Below are positions 12,545 to 26,729 of a DNA stretch of 64,000 nucleotides, in pieces; positions within the stretch are counted from its first letter, which is position 1, and each line of letters starts with the position of its first letter. The translations under genes and the position numbers were made by a program. Origin of the DNA: Polytrichum commune (taxonomy: Eukaryota; Streptophyta; Polytrichopsida; Polytrichales; Polytrichaceae); assembly GCA_950295325.1 (NCBI GenBank), contig OX485806.1:14384001-14448000 (forward strand), in the 5' to 3' direction. Below the pieces are notes generated by a model. The model had not been told where the DNA came from. It did not search any database and saw nothing but the letters and a program-made list of their open reading frames with translations.

Positions 12545-13490
12545 AAGCTGCCCTTTTCTTTACCAGGACCTCACTCCCGGCTTCAACCTCGCAACTACTA
12601 ACTCCCTTCCCAACTGCCAGACTATCAACCCTGATACACATCATCACCGAGCGCATGTTTTTTCAGTTAAATTGGAACATTCTCAATCTTGTAGAATGAC
12701 TTCCTGAAAACATCGAAATCAAGGCACAGCTACAAATATCTATAGCATTCAAAGAAATGATTTAAAACTATGAATTTTCTTGGAAAAATAATAATGTCCC
12801 ACTACCTCCAAACCCTATAAAGTTCAAACACCGTACACCATACACCACCCCAGCTCTCCTTAAAGACTAACAGCACCAAAACAATACAGAGCTCCTAAAA
12901 GCTTGCCAAAAACCTGCAGCTTTCAGTCAGAAGGTGATCGTCGCGAACCTAGAGCCCCAAAGAAAGATAACCAGAATGAATTCTAAGAGGAATTTATTTC
13001 ACTTTGTCTCTCCAAAAAGCGACGCTGAAGCCGTTCAATTCCAAGAAATTACACTCGAAATGACTATCCACAATATCAATGCTGAGCACTTGTGCCACAC
13101 AAAAGGCTCTCATACCCTGGTACAAAACAGCGGTTCAAGTAACATGGGAAAAACCGAACATCTTAACAATGTGCATACCACCATGCCCATGCCCTCTTAT
13201 CTACATGTCGGCTAAAAAATATCCTAAAGAAACGACACACTATAACTCCACTCCCGCCACATGACCTCGCGCTCCCAACCGATTTCACAAGCTTCCACCA
13301 CAGAAGCTCAGAAACCTCGAAGACGCTTAAAGAAAAAAGAAACGAAGGGGACAAGGCAAAAGAAAGAAAATTTTATTCAAAGCACTCCAATTCATGGCCA
13401 TGAAAAATGCAGGAGGCGCATGTGAATCTACACCTGCTGATGATGGAAGAGGTTGAACGCACGCTCCAAACCAAATCAGACCCCAGCAGT
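12545..13490 (-). other. 5' flank of the F-box/WD40 gene
   Basis: Lies upstream of the minus-strand F-box gene. It is moderately AT-rich with short open frames only. It probably contains 5' UTR and promoter; no splice site or TATA box can be assigned with confidence. Confidence 0.4.
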
Positions 13491-13498
13491 GTCGCTCC

Positions 13499-13507
13499 AA
13501 ACCCTAA
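13499..13507 (+). promoter_or_regulatory. telo-box (AAACCCTAA) in GC-rich putative promoter
   Basis: AAACCCTAA occurs here and again at 13694-13702 inside a GC-rich island at about 13400-13790. In plants this motif is common near the starts of growth and translation genes. It lies about 1 kb upstream of the F-box start codon, so the island may be that gene's first non-coding exon or promoter. The assignment is inferential. Confidence 0.4.
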
Positions 13508-13809
13508 AGATAGGTTACGAGAGCAACTACGAACGGGCCAGCCAGGAGGAAGCAGCACGAGCAGCGGCGATCATGGCCACATGCTGGCATCCCGTGGGGT
13601 TGATGATGTGACAGTCGCAACAACAACGGCAAGCATCACAGCAGAGCGGTGGATGGGTGGTGCTCCGAAAACCACAGCTCGTACGCCATCTCCAAACCCT
13701 AACACACATCATCCATTCTCCCCGCCCTCGACCCCGCCGTCTCCAACCGCAGAGCTCCACCTGGCTCAATAGTTGACCCTCCATCATCACAGGCACTTTT
13801 TTAGGTCAC

Positions 13810-14050
13810 TCAAAAAGTGAGGATCTGGCCAAATGTTTCAAGTTTCCTAAGGAATGTGGGCCTATTGTGGGCCTATTGTGGGCACTTCCAACTCGATCAC
13901 AAGGGAATTTCGACCGTTGGATCGATTTGGGAATTGTCACATCCAATTAGAGGTTGCGATTCACCAAAAATGTCATTCAAGTTTCATAATTGGAGTTGAG
14001 ATGTAGGAGTTATAAGGAGGTCAAATTGCATATTCTCTTTGTCTTTGAGT
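13810..14050 (+). repeat. dispersed repeat with GTCATTC...GGAGTT...AGGAGGTCAAA core, copy 1
   Basis: The core contains GGGAATTGTCACATCC, TGTCATTCAAGTTTCATAAT and GTTATAAGGAGGTCAAATTG. Diverged relatives with the same order of blocks lie at about 26730-26960 and 55400-55600. All are on plus and non-coding, suggesting an old dispersed element family. A direct duplication GGGCCTATTGT lies at 13859-13881. Confidence 0.5.
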
Positions 14051-15496
14051 GATCACATAGGCCCTACCGAGTGCATTAGCTGTTTAAAACATAAAATAAT
14101 GTATATATATTGGTCATTGTAGCATGTGTCTTTTAGGTGTTTAATTATAACAACATAGTTATGCCACGTGCCACTCAATACATGTGTATGATTAAGAAGT
14201 GTGATCATGTAAGGGTTGCATACCTTTAGTTGTTGGGATGTGCATACCTTCATTGTTTTTGAAGCTCCATCTTTACCAACTTTGTGACATGGCCCTTGTA
14301 TGTGAGCATTATTATTTTTGCTTAAAATATAACTAATAGGACTCGTTTTTGTTATAAAATTGAGATAACTTAGCTATGTTGGACTACAAAAAAGGGGTCA
14401 ATAGTGAGAATCGATTTGATGAATGTAATTGCCTTCAAATATCATGCTTTCTTGAGAGAGAGAGAGAGCATTGAGTTTATTACTCAAGTTCTAACCTAAG
14501 ATTTTTGAGTCTAACATCCCATATGCAATTTTGAATTTGGAATGAGGAAGGTTATGGTGGGATTGATGCAACACATTCTAGGAAGAATGCCTAGCCATAC
14601 ATAACCATGGGTTGATGGTAAGTATTCTTATGTATGTCATTCATGCCTTCCTCACGTCTCCTCCATACAAGTGGCTTCGAACCCACATATCAACCAAGCA
14701 ACTCATTTTGTAAAACTTATTGGATCACCAACATCCAAATTAGTCATGCTTATAACTTAGGTGTATTGTACATGTAACAAACCTAACACATTTTACAACT
14801 AGAAATTTTCACAAACATCATCGTCGCACTTGTCCTAATGTGCAAATTACAACGTGCATGGCCTACACATGTCTAGGCACAACAAAGTGGTGCATAAAAG
14901 TACATGCATATTCCTCTCCAATGAAATCACCCAATGTTCCACTTTAAGTAATGCATCCACACAAGAGGGCATGTGATAACATCCTCACACTATGTCTACT
15001 CTCATGTGTCACTCTCATTGTTGAACACATCTAACATGATTAAGATCATATATGTTGTGCATTAGGTACAATGTAAGAAACCACCCCCTATTGCTTCTTC
15101 TCCCAACTTACATTCACATATAATTATTCACTTTTGATCATGAAAGGTCATCCAAAGAATTATCATAGTTGCATCGAGATGAAAAAATATATTTCCAATC
15201 ATAGAGAAACTACAAGGACAAGGTTGACAAGTACCACAACTTCATTATAGGTAAGTGTTTGTAGGCGAAGTCGAAGGAGTTATTCATATACCAATATTCA
15301 ATTACTTAACAACCCTAAACTCTCAATTTATCAATATAAGATCTTATAGATAAATTTTATCATCATATAACTCAAATAATATTTACTCCTTATTATGTAA
15401 TCTCAAGTACAACCAAGCTCTTGTGCTCCCTCTCGTAATTGCACTACGCCATAAATTGACAAAAATGCATCCCCAACAAATGTCTAGTTGTGGTTG
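14051..15496. other. intergenic DNA, no gene seen
   Basis: AT-rich sequence; a GA microsatellite lies at about 14453-14469. No supported coding region. Confidence 0.5.
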
Positions 15497-15784
15497 CACT
15501 CCCTCAGGGGGTTCACTAGCGAAAAATCGTAGAACAACGTGCGATAAAAAATAGGGTCTAATATATTCATTGTAGATAAATTTTGTAAAAAACTTACATA
15601 GAATATAGGGGGTTTTAAAATAGTGAAAAAGGATTACATGTAAAATACCATCACACCTTTATTTTGAAAAATATCATACCTTATAATCTTTTCTGCAAGG
15701 TAAATAGCCCCCCAATAAATAAGTCCCGAACGCACGTGTATGCAAAATATAAGAGGGAGTGAACCCCCCGAGTGCACTCCCTCA
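15497..15784. mobile_element. small foldback element
   Basis: GCACTCCCTCAGGGGGTTCACT at the left is mirrored by GGGAGTGAACCCCCCGAGTGC at the right. The ends form an imperfect inverted repeat of about 25 bp around a non-coding interior. The family is not determined. Confidence 0.5.
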
Positions 15785-18700
15785 CCTCTTGTAATATCAT
15801 CAATGCCCCTCATTGATGAAACAAAGAAAATGCTTTTGTTCTCAAGCAAGGAATTGACCTTCATAATTGAGCATGATTGAACCTCGAAATCAATCATCTT
15901 TCTATGCACCACCATTTTGTGACATTAAATTTTTTAAAGCACTTCATCATATATCTATGTCCCCTCTAGATTGTCTTTGTAACAACAGAAAATCTAAATT
16001 ATATCTTGGACAAGAGCTTAAGGGACAAAAAATCTCCTCAACATGCAATTCAATAATGGACTTGCATGGTTCCCTTTACGACAAGGGCATTTCTTTTGAT
16101 TTGGGTCACACAATCTTTACGTGCCCAACAATGCTAGCCCAAACTTTTAATAAACCATTGCCAAACTTCCATGTTTATCAAATTAAGACATTTTGATATA
16201 CCAATATTGATATAGCACATGTTGGTATATGAATCACGCATTATACCAACAAAGCCCGAGGGATTCAAAACAATGCAATTGACGGAGTTCTACCTCATCA
16301 CGAGGAGATGGTATGTGTCACGTTGTCATGCACTAACTCTATGATTATTCTCCAATTAATGTTCAAAACACACTCAAATCATTATTAGTTGATCACTAAT
16401 CCCAAAGAACCAATAATGACTCCCTAATGTTCATCCCAAGATTCCTAAGTAGTTTGGGTGACCTCTTCCACTTTCGTTGAGTTGTTCATAACAAAAACAT
16501 AACAAACCATGTCACCTTCATGATATTCACTAACAAACATATTTTCCTACAATTGAACATCGATCTCACCATGTGCAATGACAATGACGACATAGTGGTA
16601 CACTAAACAACATTTAGAAGTAGGTTTCATGCGCAAACTCCAATCAATTGGTTCAAATTTTTGTTATGCAAGTCGGGCATGTAGCTAATAATGTCCCCCA
16701 CATTGTCCAACCTCTTAGGAAATTCTTGAGATCAAATACTGTCAACATCATCCTGCATATATAACAAGAGAGAGGCACATTAAAAAAATCCAAATTGTAC
16801 TTACAACCATACACACACATGGCTAGGAGGGGGCTGGTAAGTTCTATCATGTTTTCACTGCCGATATCCTGCAATGCACATGCCTTGAATTCACCAAAAT
16901 TGGGCCAATATGTATTTGGTATCTCTAGAAGAAAATGAGAGGCTTGTAATCTAAAAGCCTTGTACATGTGTTTTGATTTCTATGCAAGGCATGATTCAAC
17001 AACAAACAATCTTGGGTGGATGACTCTAATCATCTTATAAATCACTTGAAAAAAGAAGTAGGGTTATCTTTATTCCTTGGAGCTAAAACTTATAATTTTT
17101 TGAGTTTTAAGAAATGGTTGAAGAAATATGACATATGCAAGTATAACTAAGATGGGATGGGTAAAAGATTAAGCAACAATAAATCGGTAAGTCTAAGTTA
17201 GCATTGGACATTGACTAAGAATGAAGGGACATAATGTTTTGGATGGATTAACATTTGTTTTGTATGAAAGATTGAGACATAATATTATTGTGTTTAAAAT
17301 GTTTTCATGCTATGTTTATTCTACCTACCTAGATGTTGGTCATGATGTATGCCTAGAGTTTACAAGGAATCATGGCACACCTCATTGAAGATTGGGAGTT
17401 GTAACTTGTTTTGGATGGAGTTTGTGTTGCTTAATTTGTTATTGAAGGGGTTGATGATTATCATTGTGTGTAAGCTTGCAAATTTCTTTGCCATAGATGT
17501 TTTTGTTCTTTATTTTTTTATTTTTTTTATTTTGATATGTTTTTAAATTAAATTATTTTTTGAGCTCATGCACTTGTATTTTTTTGGGCTTGTGATATGG
17601 AGTCTCCAATGTAATGTCATCAAATTTTATTTTTATTATAAATTTGTGAGTGACATCATGGTCTGGTCTTATTGTCTAGTTGATTTATTTTTTTGGTTCA
17701 ATATCGTGTTCTCTTAGTTGTTAGCATATTGTAGTATTTGTAAGGGTTGGGAAATGTCCATTGCGTGGGGTTTTGATTGGCACTATATTGCTCTTACTCC
17801 AAACATAATGATATTTTGAACCCTATTAGTTTACATTACTAGGTTTGTGCCTAGTGAACTCCCCAAGGTTTTGTAAGGTTGCTCCGTGATATATTTTTGA
17901 TTTACAGGAGTTGATATTAAATAATTATATTCAATGGTGGTTACAACCAATACGGTAGTACCTTTACCACTTTGTTTTTTTAAAAGGGAAATTTTAATTA
18001 TAAATATTATTTAAATGTGTGAGAATACCAAATTAAGGGGAAAAATCAAGATCTCCCATATTCATTTGTAGATTTAAAAAATAAAACCCCCCTACAAGGG
18101 TTTTTTAATTTTTTAATTTTTAATAGTTTAATTAGTGCCGAAGTGGTGAAGGTATTCCAATAATCGATTTTTGATGGTGATTAAATGTTCCATGATTTGA
18201 CCACACATACTATAGTGCATGGTAGCAATGTTTTATGTTTAGAAATAAAAAATTCATATCCATTTTGGCTTAAATCAAAATTAGTTTCATTAGTTTCATT
18301 AGATTCTATAGTTTTGGTTAGTTCCATTACCCTCTATGCTCCTAGTAAATCAATCATGAAACCCCTCCTCGGGGGGGGGGGGGGCAGTGTGTTAAAAAGT
18401 TAAGGATATAGGTACGAACAACCACTATTTTATAGGGGGGTATTACTTTCAATTCTCTTCTTTTTTTCACATGCTATCATTATGTAAATTTCTACTTTGG
18501 GTTAATAGAAAAATGGCTTGCATTACTTATAATTCCAAAGTACCTATTATTCCATACTCTATAGTACTTTAAAGATGTCCAATGCCATTTTTGATACCCT
18601 ATATTACTCTTAAGTCGATTTATAATTTTTAGCTCCCATGTTTTTAGAATACCCTATCATTTGTTCGCACGTATATTGCTACTCCAACCAATGACTAGCC

Positions 18701-19290
18701 CCCCCGAGAACCCCTCTTACTGATAAGTAAACAACACCTCCATAACCAATTGCTCGTCCAAGAGCAAAATGGTTCATAAAAACTTGCCACAATTTAATAT
18801 CCTCAAAACAAAATATCATTCATAACTCTATGTCCATGAGATGTTCGTTGTGATCGATGATCAAACTTCAGTAGGTGGATGATGCTTTGCTCCTGCGGCT
18901 CATCATCCACTATCCTTGTTGGTAATCTAGTCCATAACAAGCTTGAACATTATAAACCCGTCAAGAATATTATGGTGAACGATCCCATCGACTTTGTGGA
19001 CAACGAACATGCAAAAGACTCTAATAGCCCACCCACACTTATTGGTGTGGGCCACCAATGAACAATTCTTACCAGCATGGGCCACTTTTAGAGTTGGTTA
19101 AGCCAATGAGAGCCATTGGATGTAACCAATATTGGTACTCACAGTTCACTAGTAAATGTGGGTGGCCTATAAGTTGATTTCATTCAATTTTATGATGTGG
19201 AATAAAATGCATCAATGGCATTCAAGAAATTGCATGGAAAAAGAGCCCTCGTGGCATGTTCCTTATGCCCCAAGAAAACGAAAAACGAGC
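15785..19290. other. intergenic DNA, no gene seen
   Basis: About 3.5 kb of AT-rich DNA. It includes a T-rich stretch at 17500-17700 and a G homopolymer at about 18369-18384. Short open frames have no domain. A degenerate block with GTGGGCCAC motifs at 19040-19160 resembles pieces of the foldback element at 23723-24078. Confidence 0.45.
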
Positions 19291-19302
19291 TTAAACCCTC
19301 GT

Positions 19303-19317
19303 AAACCCTAACCCTAA
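19303..19317 (+). promoter_or_regulatory. telo-box pair upstream of eIF6
   Basis: AAACCCTAACCCTAA lies about 170 bp before the eIF6 ATG. Plant genes for translation factors and ribosomal proteins often carry this motif in the promoter or 5' leader, so the position supports the eIF6 assignment. Confidence 0.6.
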
Positions 19318-19484
19318 TTCCTCACAACACTCGTCCACGCTACCTGCTGCTGCTTTCGCGACGCCGAGGTCTTCGACAACATTCTTGTTGTGGAGCTTCG
19401 AGCATCTCCCAGCCACCTTAGAGAGTCTTTCATATCCACCACAGCACGTCATAACCGCAAGCTGGTAGCTCAAAACCTTCAGCC

Positions 19485-21812
19485 ATGGCGACCAGTGAGT
19501 CCCTGGGCCCCGAATTCTACACCTTTGTGCTGTTCACCCTCTTATCCCAGCAGATATAGATGTTCGTTCTTTTGGAAGGTTTTTATTTCTTAAGGTTAAT
19601 ATAAGAGGGGTTCTTGAGGTCTTGAATTACATAACAGTATGTCTTGGAAATTTTGGAGGTGTCGGGGGTTTTAGGGAGGAGTTTTGTTGTGAGGATCGGA
19701 CTGGGGGCGGAAGGGAACATGGCTATTTGGATGGCTTCGAATATGAACATGTGGCTCGTTATATTGGATGAGGATACTTTTTCCCGCACTCGGGATTGCA
19801 GGAAACAGCATAGAATTTTGTCGGTAATGTTTGCTTCTGTGGATACTTTTCAGGATCACAATTTGAAAATAGCAATGAAATTGGAGTTTTTTCTAAGCTT
19901 ACAAATGCTTACTGCCTGGTGGCAATCGGCGGGTCAGAGAACTTTTACAGGTACCCTTCTTTTTATCCTCTTTGAGGTGGTCATCAGAAACCCTCGCTTG
20001 GGGTTTTTGAGTGTGCATAGATGCTGTATAATATGAACATTCGTTTGAATTGCCATTTTTTCTGAGCTTCATACATTTTAGCTCTCGGGAATTAGCCACT
20101 TAGATGGTCTGTCATATCGCAAGGGTGATGAATTCAGTGGATCTTGGAGAAGGATTGGCAACTATTTGAACCTGGAAGGGTTTGCCATTCCAGTTGAGGT
20201 TTCTGAGCCGTTTTAGCAGTCACATTTTCACCCCTTTTTGCAGACAACTCTATGAAAGATTTAGAACCTAATTGTTGTCTCGGGGTTTGCAGCACTTTTG
20301 AGTCCGAGTTGGCAGACGTCATCCCTGTCGTGAAGGCCTCGATTGCAGGCACGCGAGTGATTGGTCGCATGTGTGTTGGTATGTCTCCTCACCAAAGTTG
20401 CTTATCATTCATTTGGAACTTGGAGGTAAATTAGTTCACTTCATATATGTTTCAAAAACTCTCGAGGACATGGTGCCTAACATTTTATTGCAATCTCAGG
20501 AAACAAGAATGGTCTGCTCCTTCCAAGCGCCACTACCGATCAAGGTACTTCTTACTTGACAATCTAGAAGACTTTAGAATCTCCTAGGACCTGTTGGTGC
20601 TTATGATCTTGAGTTGGCATTTGCTTTGGTGCATATTTCTCTTTGACCTCTAAGTTGTGGGTTTTCTGTTTTGTTACAGAGCTATTGCACTTGAGGAATT
20701 GCTTGCCAGACAGTGTAGTTGTTCAAAGAGTGGATGAGCGCCTATCTGCACTTGGCAACTGTATTGCTTGTAATGACTATGTGTCTCTCATTCATACCGA
20801 TCTGGATAGGGTAAGCGTTGCACCAGTTTCCCTCATTCTTAGAATGCAACACATATTTTGAATCCTTTGTCAGCTTCTTTATCAGAAGATCTATGGTTGT
20901 GAACCCTTCATGGGTGCATGCTGGCCAGCTGTACAATTGCTTGTGCACTGCTTGATGCAGCCAGAAGTTTTTGGGGTTGATTGATGACCATCTGGACTAA
21001 CTTCAGTACACCGGTTTGTCGTGGGGTGGGTTATAAAGGAAACCGAGGAATTGATAGCCGATGTTCTTGGGGTCGAGGTATTCAGGCAAACTGTTGCAGG
21101 AAATATTCTTGTAGGGAGCTATAGTGTCTTCACTAATCGTGGAGGATTGGTGAGCGGTTTTCTTGGCCTTATTTCTACAGCAGTTGTTGACCACAGAATT
21201 ATTGATGTTAGCATCAGTGTCCTTGATAAGTCTGGCATGGCCCGTTATCTTTTCTTCCTCATGGAATTTTCTATGACATCAACTGTACATGTTATGTTTC
21301 TTTTTACATCTTCAAGCAGAGGACCTTCTGTGAGAGAGAAATGCCATTAAAACCTGGACATTCACATCATATAGCTAACTCAAAAGCATATAGTCATTTA
21401 ATGCTTAGATACCTGCGAGTAGTTGTTTCAGGGTCTGTTGGAAAGTTTATTTGTTTAGGGTTTATTTTCTCCTTGCACAAGATTATACTTTGATTTTTGG
21501 GTTTTGTTGGAAGATTGGGGGTTGATGTATGTGTGATTGGTGTTGTGCTCCCAGGTACATCCACACACATCTATAGAAGACCTTGATGAGCTGTCATCGC
21601 TGTTACAAGTACCACTAGTGGCTGGTACTGTAAACCGAGGAAGTGAAGTCGTAGGCGCTGGCTTGGTTGTCAATGATTGGACCGCATTTTGTGGACTCGA
21701 TACAACAGCGACTGAGCTTTCAGTAATTGAGAGTGTTTTCAAACTACGGGATTCACAGCCTAGTAACATTGTCAATGAAATGCGGGCATCTCTAATTGAT
21801 ACAATGTCATAG
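19485..21812 (+). CDS. EIF6: eukaryotic translation initiation factor 6 (7 exons)
   Basis: Exons are 19485-19494, 19854-19950, 20293-20378, 20500-20544, 20680-20810, 21039-21149 and 21555-21812. The coding sum is 738 nt, giving 245 aa, the usual eIF6 length. All introns are GT-AG and every phase joins. Visible family blocks: [105 protein letters not shown], and [20 protein letters not shown]. eIF6 is a pentein-fold protein that binds the 60S ribosomal subunit, is needed for 60S biogenesis in the nucleolus, and blocks premature 40S joining. The first coding exon has only 10 nt (ATGGCGACCA). The stop is TAG, which shows that TAG is a normal stop in this genome. Confidence 0.96.
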
Positions 21813-23722
21813 GGGAATGATTATGCGCCGGCAAGTTGGAAATTTGTATACTTTGCTCTGTTTCGCAAAGTGTACTAAGGGCAGCCCGGCAGCTCCATAA
21901 AATGATTTTATTATTAATTACCTTGCATAGTCCTTTGCCATGTGGTGCATAATGTGACTTGAAAGTGTAAAAGTTACTAAGCTTCTCTTGGAAAATACAG
22001 AACTTGCATCTAATGTGGATGCCTTTTGTAAGATGTTTGTGGAGTAAAGGGTGCGTAAACCAGCACTTTAAGCTAATGCATATACATATGTCTATGTGGT
22101 TGATATAAAATGTATATATTCATAGGTATAGGATTGGTTTAAGGAAGCAGTTCACCTTTATGTACTAAGGTCAATGTTGATCAAAGGAAATACCTAATCA
22201 TGGGCATGGGCTATATTACTATAAATACCATAGTGTATGCAACTTACCTTTGAGGAACATAAAGTGACCAAACTATTAGCAATTGGTCAGGAAAATTATA
22301 CATGTGGCCATAAGCTACCTTCTGAGATCTGGATTTCCCCGATGAAACTCAGGACTCTAAGCAGGCCATTTTTGGAACAAAGTAACTTAAGGTATTGACT
22401 CTGCCTCCAAGGGCAGTTGGATTGTACTATGTGTGCCAAATTTGTTCACTAAGATGTGGGTGTTATTTGGTTCATTTTTCATGTTCTCCAACTTCTACCA
22501 AGTATATTTACAGCAAGAAACTTGTGTTGCAATAGCAAATCTATGATGAAGCATTAGCAGGAATCTGATTTAAAGACTGGACCTCCCATGATTCAGTCAT
22601 GGTTATTAGAAGTGCATGTCGCTTGAGAGGTCCTCCAAATTTTGTTTTCTATTAAGTATGGAATGGTTATTAACATATGAAGATGTGGACCAATCTCTTC
22701 CAAACATGTGTCTTCATGGTGTTTGTTCTTTGATCCTCACCAAATCGTATATCAATCAAATTTAGGTGTTGGATTAAGAAAAGTAACCAACAACACTAGC
22801 ATACTTTACACTAAACATTTGATTTAATGTGGCCCACTCTAAATTCTTGATGGGCTACAAAATTCATGTTCCTAATCTATAAGGTAGACATATGTAATTT
22901 GACTACTTGTAATCATACACCTATATTTGAGTGGTATGTGGTTAGGTGTAGCTCCAAGAACCAAAGAGACATGTGGTTATAAGAGATTGGACTACAAGCT
23001 CAAAATATGATAAACGTTCTAGGTGCATAATTGGGAGGACCTATGTGACCACTTAATGAGCATGAGAATCTTCACTTCAATAGTGAATAAAATATTCATA
23101 TGAGCTTTGAAAATTATGAGGAAAGTGGCTACAAACTCGATTCAAATTCGCTAACCATTTTGTTAACCAAATAATTAACAAGATGGTTACATAGAAAAAA
23201 ACAACCATTTGAGACCCATCTACCTTAATGTCCACAAAATGGAACAATGAGTACAATGATCCCCCAACTTCCAATATGATGACTAATGTGAATGTGAATT
23301 GTACTTACGTCAACCATTGACTTCACCACAAAGCAAGATCATTGTTGCTGACCGCACCTCAAATCATAGACTAGCCATTGAAATTGGACAATGGATGAGT
23401 GACATGCTGCAACAATATACAAATGTCACCCTTTGTCTTGTACCAAAGAGACTCTTGAAGAGGATAGGGTCAACATGCTCACATTCATGTTGGTGCAATA
23501 CCAATGTTGATTTTCCCATTTGTTTTATTTTATTTTGTTTTTTGTCATCATGGGCTCTTGACACACTCCTAACAACTTCCCACCCTATGCTATGAGGGCA
23601 TTTCAACTAGTATGTGGACCCATGTGTCCAATCTCGCAATGTTATATGGAGGGTAGGCCATGCATACCCGTGAGCTTGCAAACTTGGTCAGGTGAGTCAC
23701 CTTCATGGATTCAATGGCAGTA
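21813..23722. other. eIF6 3' flank and intergenic DNA
   Basis: The first 200-300 bases are probably eIF6 3' UTR. The rest is AT-rich with no supported gene; open frames are short, overlapping and domain-free. Confidence 0.45.
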
Positions 23723-24078
23723 CACTAAATAGTCCTATTAGTGTGGGTGCAAAGTTAGCGTGGAAATAACTAGCATGGGCCACACTACTTTTCTAGTTAA
23801 GGTGGAATAAACATAGGTCCAAGACCCTAGGTTTCCCCAAGTGTTTATGAAGACTTTCGACCAACACATTGAATTTCAGTTATAGGACAAAAGTAACACA
23901 ATCAAAATAATCACCCACATTAATTTTCTAGGAAAACAATCATTGTGGCCCATGCTACTTTTCTACTAGAAATTTAGTGTGGGTTGAGAAGTATTGTGGC
24001 CCACATTAATTCTTATTATGAATATTAGCGTGGGCTCTATAAAATTATTGTGACCCACAATCATAGGACTATTTAGTG
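23723..24078. mobile_element. 356-bp foldback element with CACTAAATAGTCCTAT ends
   Basis: The left end is CACTAAATAGTCCTATTAGT and the right end is the complement, ...CATAGGACTATTTAGTG. Internally, GTGTGGG and GGCCCA blocks recur in both orientations, so nearly the whole element is self-complementary. CACTA-type ends are suggestive, but I see no 3-bp target duplication. Confidence 0.6.
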
Positions 24079-26719
24079 CAGTTGCCGACTCTACGCCCTA
24101 GGTTGCTAAACCATGAAAGTGTTGGGTAAGTTGAATTGGGTCCATTGGGAGCAGGTCATGGTGCCATACTAATTCACATGTGGTTAGTAATAACACTTTT
24201 GATTTACCAAATTCAACAATAAATTATGTGCTCCAAACGAATATTCTCATCATTATCTTGGTATAATTCGTTGGTCATTCCGGACCTACATAAGCAATGA
24301 ACAAGGGTTGAGTGAGGGTTGAGCAATGTTATGGTCGTCTAGTAAAGACCCTTCTCCACTTGACCTTCAAAGTGGGGTTTTAAGTGGCATATCTACTTTG
24401 ACTTATTTGACGTTTGCACATGCTTACCTAGTGATTTAGTGTTGAGCTTGCCTAGTAGACGAGGTGGCATACCCTAAAAGTGAGATTTCTATATAGTTAT
24501 TGCCAATATTGTAGGGGCTTCCGGGAAAGGCACCAACTTCTATGCAAGATCATGAACTTGGGCAAATCCTTCCCCTTCCACTTTTAGTTATCACCACATG
24601 AGAGCCTCCCTAAACGAAAACAAAGCTCAAGGTTTTAGCGCAGAAGTAAAGGGGAGGAAGACACTAAGATAAGTGGGCTTTAAATGGACATTTTTTTGCT
24701 CTACACTTGGTTCTTGTAAGCTAGGAGACACACAATTAGTACAAGATGATTAGTGAGCCCAAAGTGCGTATGGAGTCATTTTTCCTCATAGTTTCTTGAA
24801 CTCATGAATATCTCACTCATCGTTAAAGTAAAGATTCTCTTTCTCATTGAATGATTATATATGTTCATTCAATTTTGTTCACTATTGAAACTGAAAAGAT
24901 ATACAAATCTTCAACACCTTATCCATTCTCTTTTTTAAACAATTGTCTAATCAATGTCCATTCTTAGATCCCTACGTAGCCCCACTCCACTTGAGTACAT
25001 GTGCCCATTTAAAGAGGAACTTTTGAATTAGATTGACTTACCTTACTAGCATTGTGGGGTTCTACACATAAGGTATGTGGGTGTTATTTGCTTATTTTTC
25101 TTAATGAAACACCTACATGTGATTGGTGTGTGTGTGTGTGTGTGGGGGGGGGGGGGATCAAAGAGAACACACCATAAAGACACATGGCTAATTGGACTAT
25201 GTCTTCAATCTTAAATATCTATCCCACAGTCAATGTTGTACACAATTGGGAGGACGTTTATATATATAGAGAGTTAAGAATCAACTTACACACACTTCCA
25301 ATAACCATGACTACATTAGAGTAGATCCAATCTTCAACCCGATTTTTTTGCTGACGTTTTACCTGAAGATTTGTTGATGTAACACAAATTTTGTTGTGTA
25401 AATCTAACTGGTACAAGTGGAAGAACAAGAAAAATGAACCAAGTGACACCCACATACCTTACTTCCAAGCCCCGGAGAGAAGGATGTGTTCATGGAGTTG
25501 TTTGCTCAAATGAACAAATCTCATGGTGTGTTGACGGATTCGAAGTGCAACCTAAAATTCCCTAAATGAGGATGTTTCAATGTAGTGATTCATTACCAAA
25601 ATCAAGTGACCTCATTAGCAATTGAGGTTCCAATACGAGCTTTAACAATTAGGAGCAAGTGTGAATGATGCTTAATTGGCATGTGATTTCATCTATGCGG
25701 GCTAGGGTTTTCCCTAAAAGTAATCGTAGGTGTGATTTTAGCTCAAACCTCAGTGACAACAAAGCATTCTTGCCAAAGACCATCACTAACGTAGAAAAAG
25801 GGAAAATGGTGAATGCTCACTATTGGTGTATTAGACTAAGAGTAGAATGATTCTTGTGTGGACCCAAACTGGCTATTTGTACAAGTGCTGACCCAAAAAG
25901 GATGCAATGATAAGCTGGATGCAATGATTGGCTGGATAGGTGTTGTTTCACACCACTTGCGATCAATTTTGAATGCCATTGAGGGAATTCTTTTGTGGGC
26001 ATTCATATGCAACATAGGAGATTTTGATGCTCAAATTAGGGGGACTCTACCGTACAAGTAGAAGAACTTCCTTGCCTCTTTGGGAAAATGTAACTAATTA
26101 TTTATGGGAAATAAAACTACAAAACAACTTGCATTCCTCATCATTTCCTCTACTCCATCTCTGAAAAAACATTGCACAAATCTCAAGCCACTCCTTGTGG
26201 CCAAATCGGCTTATTTTCATCATTTTATGTTTTCCTACCTTATTTCATAAAATCACGTGGGATTGAAGCGTAAAATACTCAGTATTGCTTTACGAAAATA
26301 TTGCTGAATGGAGATCAACACCACACAAAAGATCATTGGAACGGATCGTTGCTCCATGATAATTGGAAAAGTGGCCGAGCTGCAAATTGTTTTTGAACCT
26401 CGTAGCAAGTAGGTAATACTATGTGCATGTGCACTCAGTACTTGGACTTAGTCAATTGAATCCTCAAATTGACCAATATCTTCTTGTAAATGGCACATGA
26501 TCCAATATCTATGATTCCACTGAAATGCCCATGTTTAAGTAGGTTTTATTTCTTTACAGTAGCTGCTTGCATCACTATTTCACAGCCACATCAAAGAGCT
26601 TAACTGTGATTGCCAGGTGTTAAGAAATTTAGTGCAAGTAGTTCTCATGGGTGGTTTTGCTGCAAGATTGGTTCACAAGTGTTGTTGCATCAGTATTGAT
26701 TCTTGAGGTGCCACTAAGA
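24079..26719. other. intergenic DNA, no gene seen
   Basis: AT-rich sequence; a TG microsatellite followed by a G run lies at about 25126-25156. No domain-bearing open frame on either strand. Confidence 0.45.
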
Positions 26720-26729
26720 GAGTTTTGCA

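Noticed and set aside
13407-13796. GC-rich open frames on both strands
   Set aside because: They mirror each other, have low-complexity composition and no domain; a promoter or 5' UTR of the F-box gene explains the base composition.
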